Below are positions 35,205 through 45,933 of a DNA stretch of 64,000 nucleotides, piece after piece. Numbering within the stretch: position 1 is the first letter of the stretch; the number at the start of each line of letters is the position of its first letter. This DNA comes from Anticarsia gemmatalis (taxonomy: Eukaryota > Arthropoda > Insecta > Lepidoptera > Erebidae). The stretch lies in NCBI RefSeq assembly GCF_050436995.1, contig NC_134770.1, positions 1,746,501 to 1,810,500 on the forward strand. Reading direction: 5' to 3'. A program made the translations under genes and the position numbers. The notes under the pieces were generated by a model that did no database searches, was not told the DNA's origin, and saw nothing but the letters and a program-made list of their open reading frames with translations.

Positions 35205-35285
35205 ATAATAATGTCCTCCTAGCCGATATTCGGCTATGTCGTCCAGTTTAATAAAACCAGCCAATAAGTGAAAAATACCTAATGT
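35205..35285 (-). mobile_element. SINE family C 3'-end fragment
   Basis: TCCTCCTAGCCGATATTCGG, CTATGTCGTCCAG and AATAAAACCAGCCAATAAGT match the 3' third of family C as seen at 21870-21960, same orientation. Confidence 0.65.
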
Positions 35286-36675
35286 ACTGAAGACTGATAC
35301 AGAAGAAAAGCAAACTTACACCTCTGGTATATACGTAAGTCTACATCTGAAAATGATATCTAATACTTACACGATGTTCGATCGAATTAAACGCATCTTC
35401 TATCTCATCTGATTTCAAACGAGCAGTGCTTGAAATTAGGTAACTAAATAACTGATATACGTACATACTTTTAATTACACATGTACATATATTATATCCA
35501 AGCTCAGAACTGTTACTCATCATACAAATATTTATCCTACGTAGAATTTGAACCCACGACACGCAGCCCAAAAGTTACAATAGCAAAATAACTACCTAAA
35601 CCATTGCACAAAACATGCAACTCAACTCATTAACCTAATCAATGCAAAGGTGTTGAAATCAAGTACTATAATAGTATAGACTTAGTTATAAGGCGATTAG
35701 AGCAATCATGCAATATTTACATTAGTGACTGACGTTTCGATATTGCACCTGCCGAGGTCCCAAGCTGACATGACGTGACCATAACACTTGATCTTGCTAA
35801 TCTACGTACAAACATCAGCCATTTAGTTAAACTAGGTAGTTACAAATGTAGGTGGCATTTTTAAAATATTATGTTGTATGCATTAATCATTACCAAAGCG
35901 ACAAATCCTCTATAGTCAATCATGTTGCGCCTAGTGTAACCTGCGCCGAATCGTCAAGCAAAACTATGAATATAATAAATGCATCCAATCAATATATCTT
36001 TGAATAGAAGCATATTTATTGCTCTTTTAGGCAAAGACCACTCCATATATTTCAAAGAAATTTTGCACACACAGTAAATCGATAATTACTTTGTTAACTT
36101 TTAACCCCTGAAAAGGTTTCTGCTGACAAACACGTTGGCAGAACCTAGTGAAATAAAAAACATGCAAAGCAAAACTTTTTAAACGATCATCAAACGTTCA
36201 AACTTTTACAACTCATGATAAGAATTCAAACACATTGAATCTCTTATCAGTCTTAATTATCTCATCAAATCGAAGTCCTTAGATAACTGGGAATTAAATC
36301 GATGCCAAAACCATTTCACTCCACTGTATTCAAACTGTCTTTTATATTAGTATAAATTGGGGACCATTACGTTGAATGGTCTATAAAACCTTAGAAAAGC
36401 CTCCGTATCAATTAAACCAGTTTAAAATTAGGTACACGACTTATTTAGTTAAGATTTTATATCTTGTTTTGGGGGATTTTGTGGAAATCGATACTGTGTA
36501 TATTTATGCTAATGTTTATTTGTCTATTTCTACGCCAAAACAGCAGAGCCGTTATGGATACATACTGGCAGAAATATAGATCAACCTTGGAAAAGAACAT
36601 AAGCCACATTTTGTATTTTAAAATGCACGCGATGCTACAAGCATTTAGTAGTTAGAAATAATAATCACTTTCTTT
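35286..36675. other. Unannotated AT-rich DNA
   Basis: Nothing recognised. Overlapping short open frames at 36376-36655 have no recognised domain. Confidence 0.4.
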
Positions 36676-36795
36676 AGTAAAGAAACATCGTGAGGAAATC
36701 TAGCATGCCTAAGAATTTTTAAAAACGGAGAGAAAGATGTAAATGCATTTACCTAGGGTAGCAGACTTAAGCATAACCCCTGTATACCCAGAAGG
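36676..36795 (+). mobile_element. Degenerate SINE family A body
   Basis: AAACATCGTGAGGAAATCTA and GCATGCCTAAGAATTTTT correspond to the middle of family A (complement of 4990-5030). The 3' part ending ATAACCCC is heavily eroded. Confidence 0.5.
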
Positions 36796-38760
36796 GAACC
36801 AATAACGCGATAAATTGTTGTGAGTATTATCAAAATTGTTTACGTAAATATTCTCATTAATTAATGTATTTTTTGTTTATTTTCAACTTATCAAAAGCAG
36901 ATGAAAAATAAACTCCGATGAAGCGTCAATGTACGAGCTTTCAAACCATGACAAGCGTAAAACCGGTAGAAAAATACTGTATTCAGCGGTATTATGGAAA
37001 ATATTTGTCGGTAAAAATGAAAAATAAAGCTACGATTGAGCAGTAAGTAACGTCAATATATTTTTGTGCAAAAATATTTTTCCACAAACCAAAATATAAA
37101 CATTTCCTTTGAAAATTTTAAATCGTACATTCTTGGTAGAATTACTGTCGCAATTGCTTTGAATATCATTTTAAGCATAAAAAATCATATATTAATAGCA
37201 ATTTGAACCCTTCTTTGTTATGAAAGCCTATCTGTCCTATAAAAGTTGAGACTATCAACCTGATTGAATTAAATTCATCATTGTACCGTTGTCCAGCAGT
37301 AAGACAATATTTTTGAACAAAACACACTTATTTTATCTATTTGTATTAATTTGTTTACATACTAAAAATAAATTAATATAACGCCAAATTTTCCAAAAAT
37401 AACTTATCCTAGCAAACAAAATTTAGCCCTAACACCAAGACAGGAGCGAAAGCGAAAACACTCCATTGAAAAATTTGTTTACATCTAAGCCAAAATGTTT
37501 ACAGTGAAAACAGACTGTGTACACGATCACTGGACAAACAGGGATTTTGAAGGCAATTCAATTATATAATAATCTTGTTGTGTTTTGGATTTTTTCGTAA
37601 GGTTTCACAGGAAAATTTCTGTGTAAAATGATCGGATGAAAAAGTGAAGAAACGTTTACTGAGCTATTTTGTGCTATCAAGTCAGTATCTGTATTATTAT
37701 GTTTAAGTGATCACTAAATTAAGTAAGGTAATCTATTAACCTTGAATGAGTTGAGCTGAATTGAAGGGCTTACTATCATCATCATAATTGTCGAGTATTA
37801 TCATTCAAGGATATAAATCTTTGAAAAATTAAGCACACCTTTACAGACTGAGCCCCACAGGAGCATTAGGAGCCAAAAAAAATTATTTAAACCCAATAAT
37901 TCTATTCATGGGACAATCCACGGACTTTTCCAAAACACTTATTTATATCCTACTTTACCAAACTCTTAACTCAAAAATATAAATAGAAAAATCCCTTGAA
38001 GTTCTAAATATAATACTTCAAGATTCCCAAAAAGAAACAGCTGAAATGTTCTGAGTAAAACTCATAAAGTCCATAACATATGAAGAAACATCTCTCAGTA
38101 CTCAAGATAAACATGAGTCGTAAATAGGACCCGAATCATGCGAGATCTAAGTTTCTTCAGGAAATAAGGAATTTTTGCGACCAAAAAAAACTAGTGGTGA
38201 GTTTTGTTGTTTATAAGGAAAAGTATGTTACCAATATGGTATGAAAGTAGTTCATCACTTAGGTGAAGTGTTGGTAGTCATAAAAGTTTCGAAGCGTTTT
38301 ATTTGAAGACTGATGGAATGTATTGAAATAAAATATTTAGTGTCATTGACCTTTTGAAATATAAATACTTCGCTTTATTCGCATTCATACACTTGTCATT
38401 ATAAGTTTTGAAATACCTATGTCAAAAATAACAAAAAGCTCCTGTAAATCAAGTCAATATTTTTGGTGTTATACTTTTCATAGACAAAAAAGGTTAAAAT
38501 CTTACATTTATATGTCACTTTTTAAATCAACGCACTATAATATGACTACAGAAATTTTTCTTTTATCATCAACCAGAGCTTATAAGAACCGGGAAAGATA
38601 AAAAAATAGTTTATTATTCGGTTTTTACTTAGGTATTCCTTAACTTCTTGTAGTATAGATATAGGTATTTAAACACAAATATAATTCACAAAACAAAAAG
38701 AAAAATCAACAAAACGAACACATCCAAAACTCCCGAAATCTAGATCCACCATCGGTTACA
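36796..38760. other. Unannotated AT-rich DNA
   Basis: 2 kb without a recognised gene or mobile element. Confidence 0.4.
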
Positions 38761-38890
38761 AGGCGGGCATTTGTCACAATTGTGACAGGTAGGTGTCGCT
38801 AGCGTCGCGGCACTAATTATCAAAACTGCCAGTGAAGTGTCGGCTACTGATTAATTACCCACCACTGGGTCAGCTTGGTCGCGTCCGTGA
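38761..38890. promoter_or_regulatory. Candidate cis-regulatory block
   Basis: A GC-richer patch in AT-rich DNA contains a 16-bp perfect palindrome TGTCACAATTGTGACA (38772-38787) centred on an E-box-like CAATTG. It also has CAGGTAGGTGTCGC, an ACTAATTATC and a GATTAATTACC homeodomain-type core, and CACTGGGTCAGC. It matches none of the repeats in the window. A regulatory role is inferred from motif density only. Confidence 0.25.
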
Positions 38891-38935
38891 AATTAAGACA
38901 AAAAGGAGTTTTTTTTTTCTGTGTGGTTATTTCGA

Positions 38936-39001
38936 GTGCCAAATATTGGTGAGTCATGAGACGCCACATGATATGCTCGTTAACCGTTCAGCATTTGTTA
39001 T
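38936..39001. repeat. Dispersed repeat, copy 1
   Basis: GAGTGCCAAATATTGGTGAG, CGCCACATGATATGCTCGTT and ACCGTTCAGCAT recur in diverged form at 39467-39532. Class unknown. Confidence 0.5.
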
Positions 39002-39092
39002 TTACTAGTAGTCTACTTGACTTTGCCCGGATTACCTTTACACTACAACCTTCCTCGTTAATTGCTCTATATACTTTTTTTTACGTTTTTAA

Positions 39093-39149
39093 CCCCTTGA
39101 CTGCAACGGTCGGCTATACTCGACAAATCAGAAAGTGCTCGCGACGCTT
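39093..39149. mobile_element. Half copy of TTAA-type MITE (CCCTTTGAC ends)
   Basis: TTAA (39089-39092) then CCCTTGACTGCAACGGTCGG, ACTCGACAAATCAGAAAGTG and CTCGCGACGCTT: the left half of the element complete at 61833-61961. The right half is replaced by a tRNA-like sequence. Confidence 0.65.
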
Positions 39150-39200
39150 CGACGGAATCGAACCCACGACCTCCCAACGCAATCTCTTAGAGAAAACCGC
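39150..39200 (-). mobile_element. tRNA-like SINE head fragment
   Basis: The complement reads CTCTAAGAGATTGCGTTGGG, AGGTCGTGGGTTCGATTCC, containing a box B-like GGGTTCGATTCC. It joins directly to the truncated MITE at 39149. Confidence 0.4.
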
Positions 39201-39466
39201 TTGAATATACCTACGTACATGCGGCGAGAAGACTCTATTTTACAAAATGTGTATGAAATACACCTTCATTTTACCATATGCAATGATAATCCCTTATACT
39301 GTCATAAATCAGGCTCCACTATCAAAAATATTACAAAATAAATTAGATAAGACCTTCGTCCAACAAGCCTGCTTAAGTTGAAAAATAAGTACTTTGTTTA
39401 AACCGAGAATGGAACCCACCACCTGAGCGACCGTTAAATATACAAAAGCATGTTTTTTAAACAATT

Positions 39467-39532
39467 CTGAGTGCCAAATAATAGAATGAATCATACAAGT
39501 AAACGCCACAACAGATGCTCGTTACCCGTTCA
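39467..39532. repeat. Dispersed repeat, copy 2
   Basis: GAGTGCCAAATAATAGAATG, ACGCCACAACAGATGCTCGT, TACCCGTTCAATATG: diverged direct copy of 38936-39001. Confidence 0.5.
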
Positions 39533-39628
39533 ATATGTAGTGAGTTTTTTATTACTTGGCAATGATTGGCAACGACGGCGACGTGACTCAGTGCGGGGAC
39601 TTTAAACTCTTGTTTGTTTATAATTGAA

Positions 39629-39668
39629 TATTTTTATGTGGTTAGTGGTCTACCTAGTAACAGGTTAA
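39629..39668 (-). mobile_element. 5S-like SINE 3'-tail fragment
   Basis: TATGTGGTTAGTGGTCTACC and TAGTAACAGG are the complement of the terminal CACTAGGTTGACCACTAACC of the 5S-like SINE. Adjoins a family B SINE. Confidence 0.5.
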
Positions 39669-39674
39669 TTGGTT

Positions 39675-39800
39675 TTTGACGGCCGCGGTGCAGTGGTTAA
39701 GGTGGTAACAACGCTACTACATCTGCGATGGGAGATCGTAGGTTCCCACACGGAACAATTATTTATGCAATCGACAAATTATTTCGGGTCTGGTTCTACT
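39675..39800 (+). mobile_element. tRNA-headed SINE (family B), plus copy
   Basis: GCCGCGGTGCAGTGGTTAAG (box A region), GATCGTAGGTTCCCACACGG (degraded box B) then TTTCGGGTCTGGTTCTACTT and TGTGTCTG. 3'-truncated or diverged after that. Confidence 0.7.
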
Positions 39801-39884
39801 TTGTGTCTGTTTTTAAATATTTGAAAAGTTCCCGCGTGAAATACTCACAAGTATTTTTGTTTCGTTTGGAAATTTGACGGAAAT

Positions 39885-39945
39885 CTCGACGCTGCGGTGG
39901 TAGCGTAACGACCACCTTAACCATTGCGCCAAGGAATCTTTGTTA
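39885..39945 (-). mobile_element. Family B SINE head, inverted
   Basis: The complement GATTCCTTGGCGCAATGGTT and AAGGTGGTCGTTACGCTACC is the head of family B in opposite orientation to 39675-39800. An inverted pair about 90 bp apart. Confidence 0.6.
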
Positions 39946-39984
39946 TTTTACATGTCTATTTTTCAAAATTCTCTGTTTAAATGA

Positions 39985-40410
39985 TTGATCCTTAGATGTT
40001 TATTTTTAAAAGGTGAGAAATACAAATACAAAGCAAATACTTCTCAAACAGAAGAAAAACATATCTTAAAGTTTCAAGTTACGGTAGTAGGCGTAGTATC
40101 TAAGAAAAGACGTTGGCGTTTGCCGGAACAAGTTTATTGTAAATATGTCATAATAACCTTAATTGGTAAAAATATATCAACTGTAAACAATATTTTTCAA
40201 CAACAGAAACATAAAACTTCGGTTCGATTAAATAAACATGTTATAGTTGGAAAAATTGGCTTCATCACGTTGCAAGAAAATACGAATTCAAACTTTGAAA
40301 CAAAAAAACATGAACTATTACTTTCCTTGAATGTAAATGTTACTTGTTCTTTTAATCAGATAGTTGCTTCAATATTTCGATTTCCATCAAATTTAGGTGC
40401 AGCAGATTAG
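39985..40410 (+). CDS. Unrecognised 141-codon open frame
   Basis: The frame opens MILRCLFLKGEKYKYK and closes FPSNLGAAD. It is rich in Lys, Asn and Val and has no domain I recognise, no membrane segment and no signal peptide. It lies after an inverted SINE pair and overlaps no identified repeat. In DNA this AT-rich, where stops are frequent, 141 codons is longer than most chance frames. A possible second role is an internal exon of a larger gene. The more likely reading is a chance frame or old element debris. Confidence 0.15.
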   Translation: MILRCLFLKGEKYKYKANTSQTEEKHILKFQVTVVGVVSKKRRWRLPEQVYCKYVIITLIGKNISTVNNIFQQQKHKTSVRLNKHVIVGKIGFITLQENTNSNFETKKHELLLSLNVNVTCSFNQIVASIFRFPSNLGAAD

Positions 40411-40666
40411 CAACAAAAGTGTAAAAGACAGACTTACATTTTGCAGTTACAATTATTGTTATAGTGCTAAAAAGGTCTACGACCGCAAAAACTTTTTCGT
40501 GTAATATTTTCCTGTGATAAATAAAAGATTATCTTTAGCGATAAAGTGATTTTTTTACTTGTGAAAAATATCTTACGTTAATCAGACATGTTCAATGATA
40601 AAGTAAAAAAATGTGTGGCACTGAAATCATTTATAAAAACGGTTCAGACGGTTCGGGGACTACTAT

Positions 40667-40708
40667 AATAAAAATTAAAATATGTAATTACATATTTTAA
40701 TTTTTATT
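40667..40708. repeat. 42-bp perfect palindrome
   Basis: The left arm AATAAAAATTAAAATATGTAA with its reverse complement directly abutting gives a 42-bp palindrome with no spacer. It ends about 5 bp before the SINE at 40714. Confidence 0.9.
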
Positions 40709-40713
40709 TCAAC

Positions 40714-40985
40714 TGCCCGTTTGGCGCAGTGGTTAACGTGGTCAGCTCGCCGCAATAACCGTAACGCCGCGTGTGATAGGTTCGAATCCTACCCGGGACA
40801 AATATTTGTGTGATGAGTATTAGTATCTGTTCTAAACCTGGTTTTTATGTATGTATATATAAGTATGTGTTTAAAAGTATATGTATGTTTATCATTTATT
40901 TGGTTACCATACTTCAAGCTCTGCTTGTAATCAATTGCCGTGTGTGAGTTGCCTAATGATATTTATTTATTTAGATACACAGCTT
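40714..40985 (+). mobile_element. tRNA-headed SINE (family E)
   Basis: CTGCCCGTTTGGCGCAGTGG (box A region), GATAGGTTCGAATCCTACCC (box B) and GGGACAAATATTTGTGTGAT, then ACTTCAAGCTCTGCTTGTAA, TGCCGTGTGTGAGTTGCCTA and an ATTTATTTATTTA tail. A well preserved tRNA-type head makes this a moth SINE rather than a functional tRNA gene. No clear target duplication. Confidence 0.8.
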
Positions 40986-41634
40986 ATAGATTTTCGAAAT
41001 TGTGATTCTCAAAGAGTGATCAAAATTCCACTGGTTTAAAACAGTGAAGAATATTTATTTTATTTCTCTATATTCATGTTACGCCTAGGTTTTTCAGTCT
41101 GTAATAAAACAGACAAAGTTTACGGTAACAGAATATGTGAAAAATCGGCTACAACATTTATTTTGCCGTCCGCGTGCATTTAAAAAAACGACCGCAAGTT
41201 TTTATTTGCTCACGTTTCAAAATATAAGCTTTCAAAGGTAACTAAAAAACTCCCTTCTAATTTCTGTGCAAGGTTTTAAAAGTTAAATTGTTAAAGTAAA
41301 TAATATAAAGTTTTACAATTACTTGGTTAGTTGGCCTTGCAAGTATATTTAATACGTTTGGTCTACAATTAACTGCCAAATTAGTCGGTACCGATAACTC
41401 ATAATTAGCATACTGTCAATCTGTACTCAGAGGATATAAGGATGAGTAGAAGAAACTTTTCGAAAACTTAACGCAGCCTTTATAGTAAAGGAAGTAGTAT
41501 TTTTCTAGCCCTAGCTTTCGGAGTTTAAAACCTCATTTTATGATACTCTAATAACAGCAGGTTTTTAAAACGACTGCAGTTACTGAAAATACAAAAAAAG
41601 AATTAAATATAGACATCCTAATATGCGCTCCTAA
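40986..41634. other. Unannotated AT-rich DNA
   Basis: Nothing recognised. Confidence 0.4.
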
Positions 41635-41722
41635 AAGCTTCTGTAGAACGGTCGGTATTGTATCAGACTGCTGATGGCCACAGGGTCGATTCTCATGTCG
41701 GCCAAAATACTATTGGTCTTTT
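41635..41722 (+). mobile_element. tRNA-headed SINE (family D-like) head
   Basis: CTGTAGAACGGTCGGTATTG, CAGACTGCTGATGGCCACAG, GGTCGATTCTCATGTCGGCC and AAAATACTATTGG match the head and early body of the family. The 3' part is not identified. Confidence 0.6.
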
Positions 41723-42735
41723 GTAATTTATATTAGAATATTTATGCTTTTATAAAAATCAAATATTTGACTTTAAAAAAATATAAATTCTAAACACTTC
41801 GCCGAATCATTTAACAAAATGCATTGCACAAACAATTATCAAGTTAGAATGTATAAAATCACACACATTTGTTATTCCGGCCACGAATGGCTTCGACGAA
41901 AACATTATAGCTTGATTTCCGTACATTTCCACGAACATTGTAGTAATTAGCGATGTGTGCATTACTAAAGGGGCACATTAGATTTGCCGCATTAACTGCA
42001 ACATAGATAAAGGATGAACTATATACACTGTAACACTACATAAATTATAAAACATAGTCACTAACCACGCTTGTCTGTCTGTCTCTTCGTGCCAGTTTAC
42101 AAAAACTATTCCACTATAAATACGGCGAAAACAAAACTTCACACAACATTTTGGTTAGTTACTAACACGATTTCATTCATTTCAATTTGAATCCTCTAAA
42201 CCAATTATTATAATTCGCGAAAGTACGAAAGCCAAAATCTATTTCGACTCATCCTATTTATCGAATAACGAAATTGTAACGAAACTTCGGATTAATTAAA
42301 CATAGTAGGCCTACTGAACAGACTTTCATGCAGTTTTCGAAAATAAATACTTGAACCAGATTTTACAGTCAAAAGTCTTCAACGCTTTTGTAGGCATACA
42401 TTTAAGTTTTATTTAAAGATATCAAAAATAAACTATAGCCCTGTGATCGGTAGAACAAGATCCGCTAAATCAACTAGAGTATGATAAGTACTAAAATTTC
42501 TTAGTCTGGATAGCTTAAAACTAGATATTTCATTTGGCGTAATGCCTACCGGACGTGTTATGTCTATTTCGCTAATTATCTTCGAGTAATATTTATTTTC
42601 TTTTAGTGTTCCAATAATGTTTGCAATTTTTAATGCTCAAGAATAAATAGCGTAAGTGCCAGTAATTGGGATAACAATTCGTACTTTGTTCTGTCGCATT
42701 GGGTACTTTTTTACGCACGGTTATTGTTTTTTTTA
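41723..42735. other. Unannotated AT-rich DNA
   Basis: Nothing recognised. A GTCT tract is at 42070-42082. Confidence 0.4.
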
Positions 42736-42795
42736 TTATTAGCCATTTATGTGTCCCACTGCTGGGCAAAGGTCTTATGCCATTGAAATTGCCTG
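42736..42795 (-). mobile_element. SINE family A 3'-end fragment
   Basis: TTATGTGTCCCACTGCTGGG and CAAAGGTCTTATGCC are the complement of the tail. It lies just before a second copy in the same orientation. Confidence 0.6.
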
Positions 42796-42824
42796 TGTTA
42801 CTGACATGTAAAACAAAAATAAAT

Positions 42825-42945
42825 TTAACCAATTAATGTCCCACTGCTGGGCAAGGGCTCCTCCTGTAATGAGGGAGGGGTTAGGCCTTAAGTCCACCAC
42901 GCTGGTCAATTGCGGGTTGGGGACTTTGTATAACTTCAAGTAGTA
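42825..42945 (-). mobile_element. SINE family A fragment
   Basis: AACCAATTAATGTCCCACTG, CTCCTCCTGTAATGAGGGAG, GTCCACCACGCTGGTCAATT and GGGTTGGGGACTTTG are the complement of the 3' half. Confidence 0.75.
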
Positions 42946-43258
42946 AAACAAAATAGTACAATATTAATTTACTCTACAATTTTTGACATTTTTATTACTT
43001 AACTTTTCTAAAATAACAAGTCTATTAACGAATTCTAGAGGCCAATTTCATTATCATAAAGGTATTATTAGATACTTAAACAAAGCATAAAATATCGGGT
43101 GACATTCACAACAAAAACAAAACATTTTATTTGACCTTAAAAAGAACAAAGGATCTCGATTGTAAAGTTTTTATTTTCTAACACATCGGTCAGGTGACAA
43201 GACCACCGTAGAACCGGATTCCTATACATTATATACAAACACATACATATATAAAATT

Positions 43259-43605
43259 TCACTAATAATAAAATGCGAAAGTGACTGTCTGTCTGTCTGT
43301 CTTTCAGGGAAGGTTCATATTTGACGAAACATACGTCGCGTATTATCGGTCGCGCAACTCCAGAACAGACAAATGTATAGAAAAACACTCGACCGTTCAC
43401 ATTCAACCGATAATGCGTCGGTGCAAAGCCCATACAAATTAAGTTACGCCCGACGGATCTTCCGTCAGATATGAACCTTCCCTTATGCCTAGACCACTGA
43501 ACCGATTTGGTTGAAATTCTCTACATGGTTTGAAACTCGAGAAGGACATAAAAAAAGTTATTATTTCGGAAATTTCAGCTCGGGGTTTTGCGAGTAATAA
43601 GCTAT
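43259..43605 (+). mobile_element. Helitron-like element split by a MITE
   Basis: TCACTAATAATAAAATGCGA and AAGTGACTGTCTGTCTGTCT form the 5' half with a GTCT microsatellite. After the insertion (43307-43482) the body resumes with CTAGACCACTGAACCGATTT and GGTTGAAATTCTCTACATGG. The 3' CTAG end is not preserved. Confidence 0.65.
43307..43482. mobile_element. Nested TIR MITE (GGGAAGGTTCATAT ends)
   Basis: The left end GGGAAGGTTCATATTTGACG and the inverted right end GGGAAGGTTCATATCTGACG form a 20-bp terminal repeat with one mismatch. Inner parts (TTATCGGT) are also partly inverted. The flanking triplets are TCA (43304-43306) and TTA (43483-43485), compatible with a 3-bp duplication as in PIF/Harbinger, though one base differs. 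176 bp, no gene. Confidence 0.75.
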
Positions 43606-43734
43606 GTAAGCTGCAGGACTTCCATAAATAAATAAATAACCAGAAAGACATAATTATACTGATCATTTCGGTAATGTTTTGTAATACGTCAATAGTCACG
43701 CACGTAAGTACGTACCCTAAACCAGCGTTCTTGT

Positions 43735-43815
43735 TTGACAACATGTATGGATGTAAATGAAGCAATAAAAGTTTATAAGCATAGTACCGGAAAGGCGTGA
43801 TTTCATATGTGTATG
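43735..43815 (+). mobile_element. C-terminal scrap and 3' end of a non-LTR element
   Basis: ACATGTATGGATGTAAATGA, AGCAATAAAAGTTTATAAGC and GGCGTGATTTCATATGTGTA match the terminal segment at 60560-60690 and 60745-60905. Confidence 0.6.
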
Positions 43816-45933
43816 AAATAACTATGATCCATGCGAACAGAGTCGCATGCAAGAGCTAGCACATACATAATACAGACACACACTAGTCCAGTTCCAATGA
43901 CCTAGATACCAAACTAGAGTGATCTAGATTATTTATGGTAATATGGCAATATAAAAGATTTTCGTGATTGATTCCGATACAACCGTGATAATGGCGACAT
44001 TAAAATATATTGGATGGCAGATTGCACCAGATTTTATTCAAATTAGTATATATTTTACTATAAATTGTATTATTATAAGAATATGGAATTCCTAATTTTG
44101 TTTTGCAATAGGTTTTTTAGTCTAATTTTGAAGACAATGCCGTCACGCCTGTTTATTTAAAATATCTGTCTTGACGAAATGAATGGAAAACATTTTATAG
44201 AAGTTTTATAAACTGAATAAGGTTAGACTTTGAGTCACATTCAAGTTTCATATAAAGGCAATGAAAAGTAACAAAAATAGAAAAAAAGGGTGGTTGACAG
44301 GTCACTTTACCCCACAAAACTATTTGTGATCTAAACATAATTATTTCTATGTAAAGTTAACTATGGAAAAAATATCGGTAAGTAGAATGATAATATTCTT
44401 TCAATAGTATCATCCTAAAATTACAACACGACAAAAATACATTTTATGGTGATCACTTCTGACACATACTCTCTCTCTCTTCCATGTTATGAATCCCATA
44501 TGGTAGTGGGGTTAGCCTTCCTGATCTTTCTCCTTAACTTCGCTCTGTCCTGGACATCGTCTTTGTTTTCTTCTTCATTTCTAACACAGCGAAAACTTTT
44601 CAATCATAATTTTCCAAGTGTGTTTTGCATATTATTTAAGCAAGGTACTCATGTACTACTTATAAGTACCTTCATAAACCCAGGTATTTTTACTACAAAA
44701 GCACATATATATTTAACTAACCTACGAGCTACGTATACATTTTAGACATCAGTCAGTCTCCCGTCGTCGCGTGATTTATTACCGTTGTGACGCCCTCGCT
44801 AAACTTACTACGTTTGTTTGAATATTTTGAAGGTATGCTTCAAAAGAATTATTTAGGTTTATAAATATATGTCAGTAAGTAGTTTCTCTTGTGTACTTTG
44901 TTAAGTAAGAAAGGCTATTTTGGTTTTGTAGGTATAGGTAAGTCCAAAAATAAACTGGTTAGTTACTAGGGTAGGTATGTAGGAAAGTCGAATCACCAAT
45001 GTCAGTTATTGTATATTGGGAGCGGACCTGTGTATCTATGTATTTGGGACGACACACAGTTTATTAATCAGTCACACAAAATGTCCAAACAGATTTTATG
45101 AAATCTAACACACTTGAGACATCAACAGAGAAAATCACAGACCAAAATTGGTAAGCAATATAACAAAAATCTCCAGTTACGAAGACACAAACAATGTTCC
45201 TATCAAAATTGAAAATTCATTCGAAAACCACAGAAAAGAACTTAACATTATAAAAAACAAAATACAACATACAAACCAAAAAGTCACTTTACAAATCATC
45301 TTCAGATACAAAACTTTACCAATCGATCTCTCAAAACAAACCGAATTTGAAGTCGTCAATTTATCAAGCGTCTATAGTATAGTATTTACACAGCACTCGA
45401 TACAGCTGTTGCATTGTTGCGCTGGGAATCTTAACATTGTGGAACATCTACATAGCTGAATATCTAATACATACTTATGTAGTTTCTAGTACTGTATTGC
45501 TGAATTGTGTAGTCAAATCGTAGTTAATGATTTTAAGTATTATGATGCAACGGATTTTAAACGCGATTGAAAATTAAAGGTAAGGATACGTTATTTATTT
45601 GCCCTACTTTTCAATCGAATTGCATCGAACATGGTCACAGGCCGAAAGTTTAGTCTCATTGAAAATTGTATGTATCTATAAATATATTTTGACAAGACTG
45701 CTGATTCTAAACTAAGCAGACAGATCCTTGTACTACTGTAACTGCACAACTGATAATAATAGTTAAATACTTCTAAACACATATGAATGGATTTAGATAA
45801 GTTTTAACTAAACTGTTAACAACAAATGTTGGAAAAAAAATCTTGGTTTTACCGGTCCACAATAAACTGATCGTGTCACATCGTTTTATTTTTTAAATTG
45901 GTTTAAGTATTTAAACTATCAAATTAAAAACAA
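43816..45933. other. Unannotated AT-rich DNA
   Basis: Two chance-like open frames (44446-44745 and 45148-45459, plus) have no recognised domain. A short CT repeat is at 44468-44480. Confidence 0.4.

Noticed and set aside
37285..37315. SINE family A tail near TTGTCCAGCAGTAAGACA
   Set aside because: Only about 15 bases match, too short to support a call.
40714..40800. A functional tRNA gene
   Set aside because: The A and B boxes are good, but the sequence runs straight into a SINE body with an AT-rich tail, and a cloverleaf acceptor stem is not formed.
43137..43433. A 98-codon minus-strand open frame
   Set aside because: It spans the Helitron 5' half and the nested MITE. No protein similarity.
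43439..43852. A 137-codon minus-strand open frame
   Set aside because: It runs across a MITE end, Helitron body and LINE 3' end, so it is a chance frame over repeats.
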